Part shown: positions 44,672-52,875 of the stretch, in pieces
How positions within the stretch are numbered: position 1 is the first letter of the stretch
How the letters are laid out: each line of letters starts with the position of its first letter
From: Rhodospirillales bacterium
GTDB lineage: Bacteria > Pseudomonadota > Alphaproteobacteria > Rhodospirillales > Casp-alpha2
Assembly (NCBI GenBank): GCA_017644185.1
Contig: JAEPMA010000002.1
Span: 124,001-188,000 of the forward strand
Direction: 5' to 3'
Length of the DNA stretch: 64,000 nt
The notes under the pieces: model-generated
Database searches by the model: none
Seen by the model: only the letters and a program-made list of their open reading frames with translations
What the model was told of the DNA's origin: nothing
Position numbers and translations under genes: made by a program

Positions 44672-45370
44672 ATGCATATCCCTGCTCTGATCTTCGCCCG
44701 TATGGACTCGAAGCGCCTCCCCGGCAAGGCGATGATGCGCCTCGGCGATGCGCCAGTACTGGCGTGGGTGGTCCAGCGGTTGTTCCGATCGCGCGAACTG
44801 GATGGGATCGTCGTTTGCACGTCCGACCGGTCCGTCGACGACCCCGTCACCGTCGTTTCTGACAAATTGAAGATCGGGCTCTTTCGTGGTTCCGCTGAGG
44901 ATGTCTTGGGCCGGGCCCTGGCGGCGGCCAAATACCTGAATGCCGATGCGATCGTCAGGATTTCCGGCGACAGCCCGTTCATGGACGCGCGTCTTGTCGA
45001 TCAAGTCGTCAGAAAATTCCGCGACGAGGCGCCGGATATCGCAACCAATGTTCATCCCCGCACTTATCCGGCCGGCATGAGCGTTGAAGTGATCGCAACC
45101 TCGATACTGGAACGCCTCGATCGGGACGTGACCGATCTGGCGGATCGGGAACATGTAACGAGATATCTTTACGAGCATCCGGATGGCTACAGGATCGAGA
45201 ACGTCGCGGCTCATGAAAGCATGCGCGATGTCGACCTCGCCCTCGATACGCCTGAAGATTTTGAATTGGCGAAATGGCTCGCCGGCGAGGTTGCCGCCAA
45301 TGCGGACCTCGATACAATCATTGCCGCGGCGCGCCGCTATGCGCCGGCGGAAGGAGCGAACGCGTCATGA
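44672..45370 (+). CDS. SpsF/CMP-sugar synthetase-like nucleotidyltransferase (copy 2)
   Basis: A 232-residue protein with ALIFARMDSKRLPGKAMMRL at the N-terminus and the metal-binding ISGDSPFMD. It has the same fold as copies 1 and 3. ATG 44672 is favoured because GGTGAG lies about 10 bases upstream and the protein then begins like its paralogues; GTG 44657 is the alternative. The stop overlaps the following aminotransferase start. Confidence 0.8.
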   Translation: MHIPALIFARMDSKRLPGKAMMRLGDAPVLAWVVQRLFRSRELDGIVVCTSDRSVDDPVTVVSDKLKIGLFRGSAEDVLGRALAAAKYLNADAIVRISGDSPFMDARLVDQVVRKFRDEAPDIATNVHPRTYPAGMSVEVIATSILERLDRDVTDLADREHVTRYLYEHPDGYRIENVAAHESMRDVDLALDTPEDFELAKWLAGEVAANADLDTIIAAARRYAPAEGANAS

Positions 45371-46659
45371 GCGGATCGGAGAGACTGGCACTTCTGGGCG
45401 GCAGTCCGGTGATCAACGCCCCGTTCGCCGACTACAAATCCATGGGCGAGGCAGAGGAAGCCGCCGTCAAACGCGTTGTGCAGTCCGGCTGCCTGTCCGG
45501 TTTCTTCGGCAGTCCAGGCCCTGAATTCGGCGGCGGCCCCGAAGTCCAGGCGTTCGAACGCGAGTGGTCCGAACGCTTCGGTATCAAACACACGGTCAGT
45601 GTCAATTCGGCGACCAGCGGCCTTTATGCCGCATGCGGCGCTATCGGGCTATCCCCCGGTGACGAAGTGATCGTGCCGCCCTGGACCATGTCGGCGACCG
45701 TTGCCGCACCGATCTTTTATGGCGGAATCCCCGTCTTCGCGGATATCGAGGACGAGACTTTTTGCATCGATCCAGGCCAAGTCGAAAAGCAGGTTACCGA
45801 CAAGACCAAAGCGATCATCTGCGTCAACTTATTCGGTCATCCCGCGAAGCTGCATGAACTGCGCGCACTGGCGGACAGACACGGCATCTATTTGATCGAG
45901 GACAACGCCCAATCGCCCCTTGGGTCCGAAGACGGGAAACCCACCGGCACGATCGGACACATCGGAATCTACAGCCTGAATTTTCATAAACACATCCACA
46001 CGGGCGAAGGCGGCATGTGCGTCACCGACAACGACGACTTGGCGACGCGCCTGAAACTGATCCGAAACCACGGCGAGAACTGCACGGATATGCTGGATGG
46101 GGGACCGATCACCAACATGGTGGGTATGAACCTGCGCATGACCGAAATGAGCGCCAGTGTCGGCCGGGTGCAGCTGTCGAACGCGGATGCGCACGTCGAA
46201 GCCCGCGAACGGATAGCTCAACGCCTGACGGACGGCCTTCAAGGGCTCGATGGTCTGAGCCCGCCGGTCACGCGGGATGGTTGCCGCCACAATTTCTATG
46301 TCTGGATGATGAAGGTCGACGAAGCCGCATTGGGGGTCAGTCGCGCGCTTTTCAGCGACGCGCTGGCGGCCGAGGGGTTCCCGCACGCAACCGGATATGT
46401 CGCCCCTCTTTACCGCCTTCCGCTGTTCCAGAAGCGCATTGCCATCGGCCGGGACGCCTGGCCGTTCACACTGACCGAGCGTACCTACGATGATATCGCA
46501 TGCCCGGTAACCGAGGATATGCACGAAAACAGGGCGTTATTGTTCGAACCCTGCGCCTATGATCTTTCGGACGAGGACATTGACCGCATGATCAAAGCGG
46601 TGAAGAAAGTTCACGCCGGACGCGACCAGCTCAACGCGCGCAAATCGACCGGCACATGA
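45367..46659 (+). CDS. DegT/DnrJ/EryC1/StrS sugar aminotransferase (copy 2)
   Basis: A 430-residue PLP enzyme of the group that starts with LALLGGSPV, as in inosose and related aminotransferases. Key parts are SPGDEVIVPPWTMSAT, LIEDNAQSPLGS and NFHKHIHTGEGG with the Schiff-base Lys. It is clearly distinct from copy 1 and 40 residues longer, so the operon probably aminates two positions or two sugars. ATG 45367 and the next ATG 46656 both overlap neighbouring stops, indicating tight coupling. Confidence 0.88.
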   Translation: MSGSERLALLGGSPVINAPFADYKSMGEAEEAAVKRVVQSGCLSGFFGSPGPEFGGGPEVQAFEREWSERFGIKHTVSVNSATSGLYAACGAIGLSPGDEVIVPPWTMSATVAAPIFYGGIPVFADIEDETFCIDPGQVEKQVTDKTKAIICVNLFGHPAKLHELRALADRHGIYLIEDNAQSPLGSEDGKPTGTIGHIGIYSLNFHKHIHTGEGGMCVTDNDDLATRLKLIRNHGENCTDMLDGGPITNMVGMNLRMTEMSASVGRVQLSNADAHVEARERIAQRLTDGLQGLDGLSPPVTRDGCRHNFYVWMMKVDEAALGVSRALFSDALAAEGFPHATGYVAPLYRLPLFQKRIAIGRDAWPFTLTERTYDDIACPVTEDMHENRALLFEPCAYDLSDEDIDRMIKAVKKVHAGRDQLNARKSTGT

Positions 46660-47390
46660 GCCGCACCGTCGCCAGCATCGAGGCACGTATGGGCTCGTCT
46701 CGGCTGCCCGGGAAGATGATGATGCTTCTCGACGGCACGCCGGTGATCGCGCACCTCGTCGGGCGGATGCGGCAGTGCAGGTACCTGGACGGCCTGATTA
46801 TCGCCACCACCGAAAATCCCGCAGACGAGGCCATCGCCGAATGGGCGGCAAATAACAATGTCGACTGTTTTCGCGGCAGCGAAGATGACGTTCTGGCGCG
46901 CGTTCTAGCGGCACAGGAAAGCATGAACGCCGATGTCGTGGTCGAGCTTTGCGGCGACACACCTTTTCTCGACCCGACCATCGTCAATCTCGCGGTCAGC
47001 AACTGGCACGCATCGGGCTGCGATCTGTTGACGACGGCGCGGAAGCGCTTGTTGCCGGATGGGCAAGACGTGGAAATTTTTCCCATTAAGGCACTTCGTG
47101 ACATCGCCGAGCGCTGCACCGACAAAGAAGCGCGCGAACATGTCTCCGCACCGTTTTACCGCGAAGATCGGTGGGACGTGCTAGACTTTAGACCACCCGG
47201 CAAATGGAAGCGGCCCGAACTTCGCCTGGTCTTAGACACCCCCGCAGACGCTAATTTCCTGGGTGCGCTGGCCGCCGCAGCAGCTGTGCAACACGGGCCG
47301 CTGTTCGGTCTCGACGCGCTTCTCGAAATCTACGATGCCTCTGAGGCTTTACAAATATTGCAGGCCAAGAGCCTGGAGGCCGTGGCATGA
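46656..47390 (+). CDS. SpsF/CMP-sugar synthetase-like nucleotidyltransferase (copy 3)
   Basis: A 244-residue member with ASIEARMGSSRLPGKMMMLL and LCGDTPFLDP. It is coupled on both sides by 4-base overlaps (aminotransferase before, oxidoreductase after). Three such proteins in one operon are more than needed for a single CMP-sugar, so at least one may have another role, as LegX-type nucleotidyltransferases do in legionaminic acid synthesis. Confidence 0.8.
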   Translation: MSRTVASIEARMGSSRLPGKMMMLLDGTPVIAHLVGRMRQCRYLDGLIIATTENPADEAIAEWAANNNVDCFRGSEDDVLARVLAAQESMNADVVVELCGDTPFLDPTIVNLAVSNWHASGCDLLTTARKRLLPDGQDVEIFPIKALRDIAERCTDKEAREHVSAPFYREDRWDVLDFRPPGKWKRPELRLVLDTPADANFLGALAAAAAVQHGPLFGLDALLEIYDASEALQILQAKSLEAVA

Positions 47391-48397
47391 GCAAGCTCAA
47401 GACCTTGATCGTCGGCTTCGGCGCCGTGGCGCGTGGTCTTGCCATGGACACCAAAATGTCCAATTGGTTTCCCATCGCTACACATGCACAAGCGCTTCAG
47501 GCCGACAACCGATTCGATTGGGTCGGCGTCGTCGACCCCGACCCGGCCGCACAAAAATCAGCCAAACAGGACTGGAACATCAGCGCCTTCGGAAGCGTGG
47601 AAGAGGCTGCGCACCTCGAGCCCGACATTCTGATCCTCGCCGCCCCGCCCGGTGAGCGCGCGGCGGTGTTGAGAGCGCTCACCTCCGTAAAGGGTGTGTT
47701 TGCGGAAAAGCCTCTCGGCGATGACGACGGCAAAGCACTGGTCAAAGAAGCCGAACAACGTAATTTGCCGCTACAAGTCAATTACTGGCGGCGTGGTGAC
47801 CGCACGCTCGGCATTCTCGCATCCGGCGGTATTCGGGAGCGCGTCGGTGACATACAAGCGGCGACTGGTGTTTACGGCAATGGGCTCGCTAATAACGGCT
47901 CGCACCTGATCGACATGATCCGCATGCTATTGGGCGAACCTGTATGGGCGCAGGCCATCGGCGACATTACACCGGCCAGCGGCGGCCCGATCACAGGGGA
48001 TATCCATGTCGCCTTTGCACTCGGGATGCCGACCGGCACGGTCGTCAGCATTCACCCGCTCGACTTCCGGCATTACCGTGAGGTGGCCCTCGACATATGG
48101 GGTACTGTGGGCCGGATCGCGCTTCAACAGGAGACCCTGGATATCCGGATCATGCCCCGTGTCGCCAATCGGGGTCTGGACGATGAGTACGAAATTGCCG
48201 CAGACGAAAGCGTCGAACTCAAGAGCACGGTCGCCGATACGCTGCCCAATCTTTATGCCAACCTCGCCGATGCGGTTACCACCCGCACGCCGCTCCTTTC
48301 CCCGGGTAAGAGTGCACTCAAGACAGAAAACATCATCAACCTCGTCCACCGCTCCGCGAATACCGGAAACTCACGGCTCATGATCGGAGACGCCTGA
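47387..48397 (+). CDS. Gfo/Idh/MocA-family oxidoreductase (copy 2)
   Basis: A 336-residue oxidoreductase-like protein: LIVGFGAVARGLAMDTKMSN as Rossmann turn, GVFAEKPLGDDD with the EKP motif, and NNGSHLIDMIRMLLG with the conserved His. It is divergent from copy 1. It probably acts on a nucleotide sugar in concert with aminotransferase copy 2, encoded two genes upstream. Confidence 0.82.
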   Translation: MSKLKTLIVGFGAVARGLAMDTKMSNWFPIATHAQALQADNRFDWVGVVDPDPAAQKSAKQDWNISAFGSVEEAAHLEPDILILAAPPGERAAVLRALTSVKGVFAEKPLGDDDGKALVKEAEQRNLPLQVNYWRRGDRTLGILASGGIRERVGDIQAATGVYGNGLANNGSHLIDMIRMLLGEPVWAQAIGDITPASGGPITGDIHVAFALGMPTGTVVSIHPLDFRHYREVALDIWGTVGRIALQQETLDIRIMPRVANRGLDDEYEIAADESVELKSTVADTLPNLYANLADAVTTRTPLLSPGKSALKTENIINLVHRSANTGNSRLMIGDA

Positions 48398-48398
48398 G

Positions 48399-49496
48399 AT
48401 GTACGTCGCCGCCGCCATTGAAGACCCCGGCGCGGCCAACGGGTTGATCGGCTTGGCCGACGCGATGGCAGAAAAGCAGGTCGTTCTGAATATCTACGCC
48501 ACCGGTCCCGCCGTAACATACGCCCCGACGGTCGAACTCGCCATCAAGCCGTTCAAGAACTTGAAGCTGCCTTTTGGTTCCGGCGAAGCGCCGTCGGCCG
48601 TCCTCGCCGGCACGTCCGAGAACCCGAGAAGTCCTGTGTTCGATGTCACCGCCGCCGCACTTGCCGCCGATATCCCCAGCTTCGGTTTCATCGACGGACC
48701 GGCAAACGCCGAATACCGCTTTCGCGGCAACACCGACTATGCGCTCGCTCATGCGCCGGAATATCTATTGGTCAGCGACCCAGCGGCGAAAGACGCTTTC
48801 ATCGAGCTCGGCGTCAATCCGGCCAAGATCGACGTCGTCGGCCACCCTGCCATGGATCGGGTGCGCGCCCGCCGTGTCTGGCTCGATTTCGAGAGCCGCG
48901 AGAAAGTCCGAGCACGGTTATTCCCCGAAATCGACCCAACGCGCCCAATCGTGATGTTTCTCGCGGAAACGTCGGACGGTCTCGCCCCCTCTCAGTTTCG
49001 ACGGTCGAGCGACTACACCCTCGAAGGGCGCGGCGGCCGCGACGGTCGTACCGAAATTTGCCTCGAGGAAACCATCGACGCGCTTGCCGGCGCTGCGCCG
49101 GAGGCCGCATTGGTGCTCAAGCTTCATCCCAAGAACGCGGCTGCTACTTTCGAACCTTACACCTCGGACCTCGCCGCCGTCGGTATCGGCATCGACCCGT
49201 TAGAGGCGGTCTATGCCGCCGATCTTGTTATCGGAATGACTTCGGTCTTGTTGTTCGAAGCCGCCGTGATGGGCAGGCCAACAATTTCCGTCACGCCCCG
49301 CGCATCGGAAGCCGCATGGCTGTCCAGTATCGGCCTCGGGCTCACAAAGCACGTTTGCTCGAGCAGCGATCTGCGCGCTAGCATCGACGAGGCGTTTACA
49401 ACCGGGCTCACCGGGCTCAAGAAACCGGAGCAGGTTGTCCCGGCTGGCGCAGCGGCGCGCATGGCTGATGCCATCTGTCGCCGGATCAAGGTTTGA
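48399..49496 (+). CDS. GT-B fold protein, glycosyltransferase or sugar-epimerase-like
   Basis: A 365-residue protein of the GT-B superfamily shared by glycosyltransferases, capsule polymerases and UDP-GlcNAc 2-epimerases. Visible pieces: AAIEDPGAANGLIGLADAMA, DVVGHPAMDRVR, ALVLKLHPKN and YAADLVIGMTSVLLFEAAVM followed by GRPTISVTP, the C-terminal nucleotide-binding half. A NeuC-like hydrolysing epimerase would suit the NeuB pathway, but the diagnostic NeuC motifs are not evident, so only the fold is called. Confidence 0.68.
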   Translation: MYVAAAIEDPGAANGLIGLADAMAEKQVVLNIYATGPAVTYAPTVELAIKPFKNLKLPFGSGEAPSAVLAGTSENPRSPVFDVTAAALAADIPSFGFIDGPANAEYRFRGNTDYALAHAPEYLLVSDPAAKDAFIELGVNPAKIDVVGHPAMDRVRARRVWLDFESREKVRARLFPEIDPTRPIVMFLAETSDGLAPSQFRRSSDYTLEGRGGRDGRTEICLEETIDALAGAAPEAALVLKLHPKNAAATFEPYTSDLAAVGIGIDPLEAVYAADLVIGMTSVLLFEAAVMGRPTISVTPRASEAAWLSSIGLGLTKHVCSSSDLRASIDEAFTTGLTGLKKPEQVVPAGAAARMADAICRRIKV

Positions 49497-49504
49497 GGAT
49501 GCGT

Positions 49505-50050
49505 ATGACCGAAGCAATAATCGACCCCGTGATCCTCAGCACCGCGCGGCTAACCCTCCGCCCTTTCGATACATCTCGACATTTGACGGCGCAATATGTT
49601 GCTTGGTTGAACGATCCTGACGTCGTGCGGTATTCGGAACAACGCCACAAGGTCCATACGATCGAGAGTTGTCGCGCTTTCGTCGAGGGTTTCGATCAGG
49701 GGCCAAGTCGACTTTGGGCAATCGAGCGAAGAGACGATGACACCCACATAGGCAATATTCACGCTGATATCGACACGATAAATTCGCTCGCGGACGTCGC
49801 GATACTGATCGGGAATCGTTATGCCTGGGGCCATGGTTTCGGGCTCGAGGCATGGGACGCCGTCCTGGGCTGGCTTTTGAATGAGTACAAAGTGCGCAAG
49901 GTTGTTGCGGGTTGCATGGAGTCTAATACCGCCATGCTCCGGATCATGCAGAAATCGGCCATGACACCTGACGGCGAGCGGAAAGCGCACTATCTGCTCG
50001 ACGGCCAGCCCGAAGACATCGTTTTCTGCGCTAAATTCCGCACCGGGTAA
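49505..50050 (+). CDS. GNAT-family acetyltransferase, RimJ/PseH-like
   Basis: A 181-residue GNAT with the RimJ/RimL pattern TARLTLRPFD, YVAWLNDPDVVRYSEQR and a C-terminal NRYAWGHGFGLEAWDAVLGW containing the CoA loop. PseH, which acetylates the 4-amino group in pseudaminic acid synthesis, has this look. It ends the sugar operon. ATG 49505 is chosen because GAGG lies six bases before it; ATG 49499 is possible. Confidence 0.82.
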   Translation: MTEAIIDPVILSTARLTLRPFDTSRHLTAQYVAWLNDPDVVRYSEQRHKVHTIESCRAFVEGFDQGPSRLWAIERRDDDTHIGNIHADIDTINSLADVAILIGNRYAWGHGFGLEAWDAVLGWLLNEYKVRKVVAGCMESNTAMLRIMQKSAMTPDGERKAHYLLDGQPEDIVFCAKFRTG

Positions 50051-50080
50051 CCGCTCCCGGACCAGAATTCCGCGGTTGAC

Positions 50081-50131
50081 GCTGGGGGCGGGACGATTTT
50101 TCCGCCGAAACCCGGCAAGTTCTGCCCCAGC
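50081..50131 (+). terminator. Possible structured end of the sugar operon
   Basis: Nested arms: GCTGGG (50081-50086) with CCCAGC (50126-50131), and inside them GGCGG with CCGCC around a T5-containing loop. It lies 31 bases after the last gene. No T run follows the outer stem, so this is tentative. Confidence 0.3.
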
Positions 50132-50212
50132 GGCTAGGTATTCCGCCCTCTCCCAATCCCTTTTCGAAACAAAATATATATATTTCAGATAGTTAACGCT
50201 ATATCGAAAAAC

Positions 50213-50228
50213 TGGCCCGCCGTTTGCT
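50213..50228 (+). promoter_or_regulatory. Sigma-54 promoter of fliK-flgD-flgE
   Basis: TGGCCCGCCGTTTGCT has the GG-N10-GC spacing and a perfect -12 TTGCT, ending 39 bases before the fliK ATG. It follows an AT-rich run (ATATATATAT) that could ease bending toward an enhancer-bound activator. Confidence 0.78.
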
Positions 50229-50267
50229 TCTACTTTGGTAACGAAATTTCGTTCATGGAGAAGATTG

Positions 50268-52076
50268 ATGGCGAATTTGGCAGTCGAGCAGAAGCTTCAG
50301 GAGCAAGGTCACGTTAGCGGTGCAGCGCCCGCGTCGGCCCCGAACTACGTCAATCTTGGCGGGTTCGCGGTGTCGTTCGAAGATCTGCTGCAGCGCGTTG
50401 GGGCCCGTCTTGAGCATGCCTTCTCCGCCGCCGACAAGTCGGTACTCGCCGCCACCCAGAAATCCGAAACGGCTAGCGAACCCCGCGATTATGCGGACGG
50501 CCGGGATACCAAGGCTTCCGACAGCGACAGCCGCCGCGACGGTGATGCTGCGGAGCGCGGCCGCTCGACCGCGACCGACGCCCGCGACAAAGGGCTGGAG
50601 CGCGCCGACGATGCGCCGCGCAGCGACAATGCCGCCGACAATGCTTCCGACCGCGCCGACAATTCGGATCGGGACGCACAGGGCGCCAGCGACAAGCCTG
50701 AAAAGGCCGATAACGGGAACGACCACGACAAATCAAATGATGATGGCACCGGTGAAGCGGCGGCCGACGGCAATAAAGACGGCAACGGTGGCGAGAAAGC
50801 TGCCGAGAGCGGTGACGGCAAGACCGCAGCCGACAGTCCTGCCAACCAGAACGCTTCCGACGCTGCCCACAGTGCAACTCAAGCCGCCGCGATTTATGCC
50901 GCCGGCTTGGTCGGCAACAAGGGCCAGGAAACGGCCAAGAATGCCCAGGCGAACCAGCAGACCCAGGGTCAAAGCGGTGTCGACGTCTCAGTCAACACAG
51001 CCGCCCAGGCAGCAGCCGGGCAGGCGAAGAAGAACGGCGCCGCCAATCACGCACTCGGCCAGAAAAATCAGCAGTCCCAGGCAAAGACCGGCCAAGGCGC
51101 TGAGCAAAAGGCACAAGCAGCGGATGCCAAGGGGCCGAATTCCAACGTTCAGAATCAAGCGCAGCAATTGGCCCGCGCCCTCGGTGCCGACAATCGCACG
51201 AACTTCAACGTTAACGTGACCAAGGAACAATCTCAGGTCACGTCGAAACCGACGTTCACCAACGTCACCAATGCATCGGTCCTGACCGCCGACGGCCAGG
51301 CCGGCAAAAGCAATGCCCAGAACGCCCAGACTGGCCAGCAGCAAGGCCAGAACCCAGCTCTCTCTCAACAGGCCCAACTCGCTGCCCACCAGCAGGCGAA
51401 CGCACAACAACAGGCTAATGCCCAGGGCACACAGCAAGGAGTCCAGGGCGGGAACGGCCAGGGCGGCGGCGCAGTGACGACGTCCGTACAATCCGGCGCC
51501 GGTGGCGCTCAGCACGCAGGCGGCAACGAGTCCCTGAACAATACGTCTCAGACCGCCAACGGTGGTCAGCAGACCCAACAAACGCAGCAGACGCGCGAAA
51601 CCCAGCCGCAACACCAGACCCAGCAGGCGCACCGCGCCAACACGCAGGGCGGTTCGGTGACCGAACAAGTCTCGGTCAAGATCACCAAGGCTTTGCAGGC
51701 CGGGACTGACAAGATCTCAATCCAACTCAAGCCCTCCGACCTCGGTCGCGTCGATGTGAAGATGGAACTTACGCACGACGGACGCGTCATGACCGTGGTG
51801 ACCGCCGAGAAGCAGGACACCCTGGACATGCTGCGCCGCGACTCTTCCGAACTGCAGAAGGCGCTTGCCGACGCAGGACTGCAGAGTGGCGACATGGAGT
51901 TCAACCTGAAGGGTCAGGAACAGCAATCCGCCGATGCTGAAGGCGATGACGCATCAGGTACCGGCAACGGTGAAGCCGAAGCCGCCGAAGAAACCGAAAC
52001 CGATATCAACGATGGCGTGATGTCCGCTTGGGAAAGCGGAATCTTCGCCAACGGGCGTTTGGATATGCGCGCCTGA
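50268..52076 (+). CDS. fliK: Flagellar hook-length control protein FliK
   Basis: A 602-residue exported ruler protein. The C-terminal domain (about residues 465-550) has the Flg_hook signature TDKISIQLKPSDLGRVDVKM followed by ELTHDGRVMTVV. The rest is low complexity: residues of about 60-210 rich in Asp/Ala/Lys/Arg, residues 210-460 rich in Gln/Asn/Ala, as expected for an unfolded ruler. ATG 50268 has GGAG upstream. The end of the gene is echoed 5 bases later by a second LDMRA-stop string in another frame. Confidence 0.93.
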   Translation: MANLAVEQKLQEQGHVSGAAPASAPNYVNLGGFAVSFEDLLQRVGARLEHAFSAADKSVLAATQKSETASEPRDYADGRDTKASDSDSRRDGDAAERGRSTATDARDKGLERADDAPRSDNAADNASDRADNSDRDAQGASDKPEKADNGNDHDKSNDDGTGEAAADGNKDGNGGEKAAESGDGKTAADSPANQNASDAAHSATQAAAIYAAGLVGNKGQETAKNAQANQQTQGQSGVDVSVNTAAQAAAGQAKKNGAANHALGQKNQQSQAKTGQGAEQKAQAADAKGPNSNVQNQAQQLARALGADNRTNFNVNVTKEQSQVTSKPTFTNVTNASVLTADGQAGKSNAQNAQTGQQQGQNPALSQQAQLAAHQQANAQQQANAQGTQQGVQGGNGQGGGAVTTSVQSGAGGAQHAGGNESLNNTSQTANGGQQTQQTQQTRETQPQHQTQQAHRANTQGGSVTEQVSVKITKALQAGTDKISIQLKPSDLGRVDVKMELTHDGRVMTVVTAEKQDTLDMLRRDSSELQKALADAGLQSGDMEFNLKGQEQQSADAEGDDASGTGNGEAEAAEETETDINDGVMSAWESGIFANGRLDMRA

Positions 52077-52132
52077 TGGCGCGACTGGACATGCGCGCGT
52101 AAGCGCAAATGAAAGACTAAGGAGCGGGAATA

Positions 52133-52819
52133 ATGTTTATCAGCGGCGCATCAAGCACCACCTTGGAGGAAGGCACCAAATCCGCCAGCAATGCGGCCTC
52201 CCTTCAGGATGACCTGAACAGGTTCCTCAGCCTGCTGACGACACAGCTCAAGAATCAGGATCCGCTTGATCCAATGGACAGCAACGAGTTCACCTCGCAG
52301 CTCGTGCAGTTCGCCAGCGTCGAACAGCAGATCTATCAGAACTCGAACCTCGAGCAGCTGGTCGCGCTCGGCCAGACCAATCAGGTCTCGTCCCTCGTTG
52401 ACTTCATCGGCAAGCAGATTGAGGTAGCCGGCACGACGAAGTTCCCGCTCGAAGACAGTAAGGCGGAGTTCACCTATAACATGCCCGCGGGCGCCAAGTC
52501 GGCGAGCATCATTATCCGCGATGCCAATGGCCTCACCGTATACGAGCAGGATGCCGACCTCGAGCAGGGGACACACACCTTCCAGTGGGATGGCCGCGAC
52601 CGCAACGGTGGCACGGCACCGGACGGGCAGTATTCGGTGCTTGTCAGTGGTCTGGACCATCAGGGTGAACTTCTGGACATCTCGACCACGGTCTTCGGCC
52701 GCGTCACCGGTATCGGCGTCGAAAACGGCCAGACCACAATGTTCATGGGCGACATCGAAGTACCGCAGACCATGGTGCTCTCCGTCAAGGAAGTGCAGCA
52801 GGCAAGCGAAGAAAACTGA
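52133..52819 (+). CDS. flgD: Flagellar hook cap / assembly protein FlgD
   Basis: A 228-residue scaffold for hook assembly. The N-terminal segment FLSLLTTQLKNQDPLDPMDS followed by NEFTSQLVQFASVEQ is the FlgD signature; the C-terminal half has the FLG-Ig beta domain (FQWDGRDRNGGTAPDGQYSV). Length is typical. AAGGAG precedes the ATG. It lies between fliK and flgE, the common order. Confidence 0.96.
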   Translation: MFISGASSTTLEEGTKSASNAASLQDDLNRFLSLLTTQLKNQDPLDPMDSNEFTSQLVQFASVEQQIYQNSNLEQLVALGQTNQVSSLVDFIGKQIEVAGTTKFPLEDSKAEFTYNMPAGAKSASIIIRDANGLTVYEQDADLEQGTHTFQWDGRDRNGGTAPDGQYSVLVSGLDHQGELLDISTTVFGRVTGIGVENGQTTMFMGDIEVPQTMVLSVKEVQQASEEN

Positions 52820-52875
52820 TCTGAAGATAAGCTATTCACGCGGACCGTCAGGCCGCTGAACGAAGGAGACGAGAA

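Noticed and set aside
50268-51650. Q/N/A/D-rich stretch of fliK as a separate repeat protein or non-coding repeat
   Set aside because: It is continuous in frame with the Flg_hook domain and low complexity is normal for FliK.
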